This document shows, one piece after another, positions 59,524 through 64,000 of a DNA stretch of 64,000 nucleotides. The notes beneath the pieces are model-generated. The model had not been told where the DNA came from. It made no database searches and worked only from the letters and a program-made list of their open reading frames with translations. Every line of letters starts with the position of its first letter. The first letter of the stretch is position 1. This DNA comes from DASWLF01 sp963768765 (GTDB lineage Bacteria > Desulfobacterota > Desulfobaccia > Desulfobaccales > 0-14-0-80-60-11), in assembly GCA_963768765.1 (NCBI GenBank), contig CAVYJK010000014.1, positions 1 to 64,000 of the forward strand, written 5' to 3'. A program made the position numbers and the translations under genes.

Positions 59524-59697
59524 ATGACCCAGGAAGACTTGCAGACCAAGATCAGGGCCGCGGCGCCGGAGGGCAAGATCGCCTGCGCCGCGGCCTTTCG
59601 CCTGGCTGAAGAATTGGGGATCTCCCGGCGCAAAATGGGGGACCTTTTGAACGGAATGAAGATCAAAATCATCCAGTGTCAGCTGAGTTGTTTCTGA
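59524..59697 (+). CDS. Small helix-turn-helix-like protein
   Basis: A 57-residue protein (MTQEDLQTKIRAAAPEGKIA, then EELGISRRKMGDLLNGMKIK) with a helix-turn-helix-like pattern but a cysteine-containing tail. It ends three bases before the radical SAM gene and so is surely co-expressed. The name is from pattern only; it could be a regulator or a partner of the enzyme. The start is chosen because the extended frame upstream is not protein-like. Confidence 0.65.
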   Translation: MTQEDLQTKIRAAAPEGKIACAAAFRLAEELGISRRKMGDLLNGMKIKIIQCQLSCF

Positions 59698-59699
59698 CC

Positions 59700-60647
59700 A
59701 TGTCCCATCTATTCGGCCCGGTCCCTTCCCGTCGACTGGGGCGCTCTTTGGGGGTTGACCTCATCCCCCGGAAGACCTGCCCTTATAACTGCATTTATTG
59801 TGAGGTGGGGCCCACCACCCGTCCCACCCTGCAGCGTTTTTCTTATGAGGCCCAAGCCATCATCCGGGAGTTGGCAGAATTCCTGGCCGGGGCTCAGGGC
59901 GAACCCGACTTCATTACCCTGGCCGGATCCGGAGAGCCCACCCTGAGCCTGGACCTGGGCCGCATCATCGAAAAGATTAAATCCCTGACCGCCACCCCGG
60001 TGGCGGTGCTGACCAACGGGGCCCTCCTCTATCTGCCCGAGGTGCGCCGGGAGCTGGCCGCCGCCGACGTGGTGCTGCCCTCCCTGGACGCGGCCCGGGA
60101 AGAGACTTTTCAGGCCATCAACCGCCCCCTGCCGGGGTTTACCCTGTCCCGGCTACTGGCAGGTCTGGCCGCCTTCCGCCAGGAATATCAGGGGCAGATC
60201 TGGCTGGAAATTTTGCTCCTCAAGGGGGTGAATGACTCCGCCGAGGAATTGACCGCGCTACGCCGGGTCCTGGAGGACCTGGCGCCCACCAAGGTCCAGT
60301 TGAACACGTCCGTCCGCCCGGTGGTGGAGGATTGGGCCCGGGCCCTCACCCGGGAAGAAATGGAGGCCGCGGCCGCCTTCCTGGGGCCCGAGGTGGAAGT
60401 GATCGCTTCCTTCAACGGGTGCGCCCTGCCCTCTTCTGCTCCCGGCGACGCCGATTTGGTGGAGATGCTGTCCCGGCGTCCCATGACCGCCGCGGACCTG
60501 GCCGAGGTCCTGGGCCTGCCCGTGCCCCAGGTCAAGGAGCGGCTCCGCCGCCTTTGCAAGTCGGGCCGCCTCTCTTTCAGCCTTTATCACGACCGGAAAT
60601 TTTATTGCAAAAATTCTCCGGCCGCCGGCCACCCCCGGCAGCCGTAA
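59700..60647 (+). CDS. Radical SAM enzyme with C-terminal winged-helix
   Basis: A 315-residue radical SAM protein. The cluster motif is CPYNCIYC (C-x3-C-x2-C), followed by the SAM 'GGE-like' LAGSGEPTLS segment and barrel strands such as VLTNGALLYLP and IWLEILLLKGVNDSAEEL. The C-terminus (about 260-310, MTAADLAEVLGLPVPQVKER) looks like a winged helix. The N-terminal VPSRRLGRSLGVDL is a group hallmark near tRNA-modifying (TYW1-like) enzymes, but substrate is unknown. ATG at 59700 follows the small HTH protein by three bases. Confidence 0.85.
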   Translation: MSHLFGPVPSRRLGRSLGVDLIPRKTCPYNCIYCEVGPTTRPTLQRFSYEAQAIIRELAEFLAGAQGEPDFITLAGSGEPTLSLDLGRIIEKIKSLTATPVAVLTNGALLYLPEVRRELAAADVVLPSLDAAREETFQAINRPLPGFTLSRLLAGLAAFRQEYQGQIWLEILLLKGVNDSAEELTALRRVLEDLAPTKVQLNTSVRPVVEDWARALTREEMEAAAAFLGPEVEVIASFNGCALPSSAPGDADLVEMLSRRPMTAADLAEVLGLPVPQVKERLRRLCKSGRLSFSLYHDRKFYCKNSPAAGHPRQP

Positions 60648-60709
60648 GAGCTACCCAGCGCCGCACCATTTCAAAGACTTGGCTATCCGCAATTCGGGGG
60701 ATACGGATC

Positions 60710-63700
60710 ATGCAAGGCAAATTCGACTTGGGGTTGGACGTCGGCTCGGTGAGTGTCAACCTGGTGATCATGAATCCCCAGGGGGAGGTGGTTCTGGAAG
60801 TCTACCGCCGCCACCTGGGGGAACCTGGTCGCCTGGCGCTCAATCTTCTGGAGAACCTGGGAGAGGAATTTCCCCCGGACCGGTTCCGCCTGGCTGCCTG
60901 CACCGGCATGGGGGGCAAGACCCTGGCGGAAGTTTTTGGCGGCCTGTTCATCAACGAAGTCATCGCCCAGGGACGGGGAACCCATTATTTCTGCCCCCAG
61001 GCCCGCACCATCATCGACATGGGCGGCGAAGACGCCAAGATGATCCTGGCGGGTGAAGAGGACGGCCACCTGGTAATCCAAGACTTCGCCATGAACACCA
61101 TGTGCGCCGCCGGCACCGGCTCCTTCCTGGACCAGCAGGCCCACCGCCTGGGTTACACCATCGAGCAGTTCAGCGAATTGGCCCTGAAGTCCACCACCCC
61201 GCCCCGGGTAGCCGGGCGCTGCAGCGTCTTCGCCAAGACCGACATGATCCACTTGCAGCAGGGGGCCACCCCGGACTACGAGATCATTGCCGGGCTGTGC
61301 CAGGCCATGGCCCGCAACTTGAAGAGCAACATCGGCAAGGGCAAGACCATCGTCCCGCCGGTGGCCTTCCAGGGGGGCGTGGCCCACAACCTGGGGGTGC
61401 GCCAGGCCTTCCGCCAGGTCTTCGGCCTGGACGAGGCGGGCCTCATCATCCCGCCCCACTTCTGCGCCCTGGGGGCGGTGGGCGCCATCCTGGTGGCCCG
61501 GGAAAAGCCGCCCGCGGACTTCAAATTGGACCTGGAACCCTTGCGGCAGCATCTGCTCAAGGAGGCGGAGCAGGCCCGGCGCCTGCCGCCGCTGGAGCCG
61601 CCGCCGCAGCTGGGGCCGGAAGACTATCAGGTGGTCCCTCTGCCCGAGGACGGCAGCCTGGTGGAAGGCTACCTGGGTGTGGACGTGGGCTCCATCAGCA
61701 CCAACGTGGTGGTCATCGACCCGGAGATGCGGGTCCTGGCCCGGGAGTACCTCATGACCGCGGGCCGGCCCCTGGAAGCCATCACCGAGGGCTTGCGCCA
61801 GGCGGGCGCCCACCTCAAGGATCGGGTCAAGATCATGGGCGCGGCCACCACCGGCTCGGGCCGCTACCTCACCGGGGATTTCATCGGCGCCGACTTGGTG
61901 CGCAACGAAATCACCGCCCAGGCCACCGCCGCCGCGGCCATCGACCCGGGGGTGGACACCATCTTCGAGATCGGCGGCCAGGACTCCAAGTTCATCAGGC
62001 TCTCAGGCGGCGCCATCGTGGACTTCATGATGAACAAGGTGTGCGCCGCCGGCACCGGCTCCTATCTGGAGGAGCAGGCGGAAAAACTGGGCATCTCCAT
62101 CCGGGAGGAATTCGGCCGCCTGGCCCTGGAGAGCCAAAACCCGGTGCGCCTGGGGGAGCGTTGCACCGTGTTCATGGAATCGGACATCGTGCACCACCAG
62201 CAGCGGGGCGCGGCCAAAGACGACCTGGTGGCGGGGCTCTCCTACTCCATCGTCCAGAACTACCTGAACAAGGTGGTGGAAGATCGCCCCATCGGCAGCC
62301 GCATCTTCTACCAGGGCGCCACCGCGGCCAACCGCGGCATCGTGGCCGCCTTTCAACAGGTGTGCGGCAAACCCATCACCGTGCCGCCCCACCACGACGT
62401 CACCGGGGCCATCGGCGCGGCCCTTTTGGCCATGCGGGAGCGGGACTGGCAGGAGTCCAAGTTCAAGGGCTTTGACCTGGCGGACCGGCATTACGAGGTC
62501 TCTTCCTTTGAATGCAACGGCTGCCCCAACCACTGCGAAATCCGGCAGGTGCAGATCGAGGGCGAAAAGCCCCTGTTCTACGGCAGCCGCTGTGAGAAGT
62601 ACGAAGTGGGCCGGACCCAGAAGCAGTACGACCTGCCCAACCTTTTGAGCGAACGGGAGGACTGGCTCTACGGGCCGGAGCCGCCCCGGGAGGGCAAGCG
62701 CGGCCCCATCGGCATTCCCCGCACCATGTTCTTCCAGGAGCTGATGCCCTTTTTCCGGGCCTTTTTCGAGGACCTGGGCTTCACCGTGGTCTATTCGCAA
62801 AAGACCAACAAGGCGGTGATCAACCAGGGGCTGGAAGCCCTGGCCGCGGAGCCCTGCTATCCCATCAAGGTGGCCCACGGACACCTCCTGGACCTGCTCA
62901 AGGCCGGGGTCAAGCGCATCTTTCTCCCCAGCGTCATCGACCTGCCCCATCCCCACCCCGAGGTCCAGGCCGGGGTGGTGTGCCCCATGGTGCAGTCCCT
63001 GGCCTACACCGCGCCCACGGCCATCGATTTTGCCCAATACGGGGCCAAGGTTCTGTCCCCGGTGCTCTATTTCGGCCGGGGCCACCGGATACTGCGCCGG
63101 GGTCTCAAAGACCTGGGGCGGGAACTGGGGGTCTCCATCTTCCAGGTGAACCGGGCCATGCGCCGGGGTCTGGAAGCCCAGCAGGCCTATTTAGGCCGGC
63201 TCTGGGCCCGGGGCCGGGAGATCCTGGACTCCCTGCCGGAAGGCCAACGCCTGATGGTTCTCATCGGCCGGCCCTACAACGCCTTCGATCCGGGCATGAA
63301 CCTCAACTTGCACCGCAAGCTGCGGCAATTGGGGGTGCTGGCCATGCCCATGGATTTCCTGCCGGTGGACGACGTTAAGGAGTTGGACGAAATCAAGCCC
63401 ATGTACTGGCGCTTCGGCCAGAAGATCCTGGGAGTGGCGGAGCTCATCCGGCAAGACCCCCGGCTGTACGGCATCTTCATCACCAACTTCGGCTGCGGTC
63501 CCGACTCTTTCATCGAGCACTTTTTCAAGGACCGGATGCGGGGCAAGCCCTATCTGGAGATTGAGATCGATGAGCACTCCTCCGACGTGGGGGCCATCAC
63601 CCGGCTGGAGGCCTTCCTGGACAGCCTGAAGAACGTGAAGGTCCAGCCGGCCCCGGCCCGGGTCTCCCCCTACCGCTATCGGGTTACCGGCGCCCTGAAG

Positions 63701-64000
63701 CGCAAGATCTATCTGCCCCCCATGACCGACCAGGCCCTGGCCCTGGTGGCGGCCTTCCAGGCCTGTGGCGGCGAGGCCGAGGCCCTGCCCGACTCCGACG
63801 AAGAGACCCTGGAGCTGGGACGCCGCCTCACCTCCGGCAAAGAGTGCTACCCCCTGATCCTCACCACCGGGGACCTGGCCAAGCTCACCCGGCGCCCGGA
63901 CTTCGACCCGGAGACCAGCGCCTTCTTCATGCCCGCGGCCAACGGCCCCTGCCGCTTCGGCCAGTACCACCGCTACCACCGCTTAATTTTGGATGAGTTG
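60710..64000 (+). CDS. 2-Hydroxyacyl-CoA dehydratase-type activase (BadF/HgdC), fused, runs off window
   Basis: An open frame of at least 1,097 codons with no stop before the end, so the gene is partial. It carries two BadF/BadG/HgdC ASKHA ATPase domains (about 5-265 and 322-590), each with the cysteine loop CAAGTGSFLDQQA or CAAGTGSYLEEQA, and GRCSVFAKTD or ERCTVFMESD as the second cluster ligand. Then comes a DUF2229-like part (RGPIGIPRTMFFQELMPFF, and GRPYNAFDPGMNL near 850) and the start of an HgdB-like region (CYPLILTTGDL). Such proteins drive difficult low-potential reductions in dehydratases or benzoyl-CoA-type reductases using ATP; the partner is unknown. The start ATG at 60710 follows GGGGG. 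Confidence 0.9.
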   Translation, partial: MQGKFDLGLDVGSVSVNLVIMNPQGEVVLEVYRRHLGEPGRLALNLLENLGEEFPPDRFRLAACTGMGGKTLAEVFGGLFINEVIAQGRGTHYFCPQARTIIDMGGEDAKMILAGEEDGHLVIQDFAMNTMCAAGTGSFLDQQAHRLGYTIEQFSELALKSTTPPRVAGRCSVFAKTDMIHLQQGATPDYEIIAGLCQAMARNLKSNIGKGKTIVPPVAFQGGVAHNLGVRQAFRQVFGLDEAGLIIPPHFCALGAVGAILVAREKPPADFKLDLEPLRQHLLKEAEQARRLPPLEPPPQLGPEDYQVVPLPEDGSLVEGYLGVDVGSISTNVVVIDPEMRVLAREYLMTAGRPLEAITEGLRQAGAHLKDRVKIMGAATTGSGRYLTGDFIGADLVRNEITAQATAAAAIDPGVDTIFEIGGQDSKFIRLSGGAIVDFMMNKVCAAGTGSYLEEQAEKLGISIREEFGRLALESQNPVRLGERCTVFMESDIVHHQQRGAAKDDLVAGLSYSIVQNYLNKVVEDRPIGSRIFYQGATAANRGIVAAFQQVCGKPITVPPHHDVTGAIGAALLAMRERDWQESKFKGFDLADRHYEVSSFECNGCPNHCEIRQVQIEGEKPLFYGSRCEKYEVGRTQKQYDLPNLLSEREDWLYGPEPPREGKRGPIGIPRTMFFQELMPFFRAFFEDLGFTVVYSQKTNKAVINQGLEALAAEPCYPIKVAHGHLLDLLKAGVKRIFLPSVIDLPHPHPEVQAGVVCPMVQSLAYTAPTAIDFAQYGAKVLSPVLYFGRGHRILRRGLKDLGRELGVSIFQVNRAMRRGLEAQQAYLGRLWARGREILDSLPEGQRLMVLIGRPYNAFDPGMNLNLHRKLRQLGVLAMPMDFLPVDDVKELDEIKPMYWRFGQKILGVAELIRQDPRLYGIFITNFGCGPDSFIEHFFKDRMRGKPYLEIEIDEHSSDVGAITRLEAFLDSLKNVKVQPAPARVSPYRYRVTGALKRKIYLPPMTDQALALVAAFQACGGEAEALPDSDEETLELGRRLTSGKECYPLILTTGDLAKLTRRPDFDPETSAFFMPAANGPCRFGQYHRYHRLILDEL

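Noticed and set aside
61102..62475. 457-codon plus-strand open frame
   Set aside because: It overlaps the activase in another frame and is rich in Gly, Pro and Arg with no motif. The activase frame has clear cluster and ATPase motifs.

Overview
The window is GC-rich and reads as the chromosome of a strict anaerobe, most likely a member of the Desulfobacterota (former Deltaproteobacteria). The clues are an HdrA/MvhD/FrhB-type electron-transfer cluster whose HdrA appears to be a selenoprotein, a RACo-like corrinoid-protein activator, a giant 2-hydroxyacyl-CoA-dehydratase-type activase, a two-gene SUF (SmsCB-like) system and many dispersed palindromic repeats. This placement rests on gene content only.

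Layout. 1-10 kb: carA and carB separated by an exported sugar-dehydrogenase-like protein and a FecR-domain protein, then a hicBA toxin-antitoxin pair bracketed by direct copies of a repeat block, then purF. 10-20 kb: small proteins, a phosphodiesterase, a phospholipase-C-like protein, a ChlI-ChlD-type chelatase ATPase, a lytic transglycosylase with DUF4124-like repeats, and a 5'-nucleotidase operon. 20-32 kb: tRNA-Leu(CAA), a sigma/anti-sigma/periplasmic-protein operon, an MFS transporter between two MITE-like elements, and two paralogous membrane cyclases with C-terminal PilZ-like domains, one overlapping a solute-binding-protein gene. 31-38 kb: asnS, a SurA-like chaperone and mfd, then a single protein joining CsrA to its antagonist FliW. 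38-47 kb: frhB-like, mvhD and hdrA, twin small exported proteins, and sufC/sufB. 47-64 kb: hemerythrin-like, methyltransferase, ATP-grasp-like, DUF885, thioredoxin-like and endonuclease III-like genes, the RACo-like protein, a REP-associated transposase with a 328-bp tandem duplication, a flavoprotein, a small HTH plus radical SAM pair, and the activase, which runs off the right end.

Sequence quality matters here. At least 17 single-base frameshifts (14 extra bases, 3 missing bases) interrupt genes that are otherwise intact on both sides, including carB, asnS, hdrA and sufB. Their number and their presence in housekeeping genes point to consensus error rather than decay, so I report the full intended gene in each case. 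The in-frame TGA in hdrA is different: it sits exactly where the family has a cysteine, needs no frame change, and is followed by a hairpin suited to be a bacterial SECIS.

The observations I would follow up first are the CsrA-FliW fusion, the selenocysteine HdrA, the cyclase/PilZ-like receptors with unusual purine-selectivity residues, and the REP/RAYT/MITE repeat landscape.
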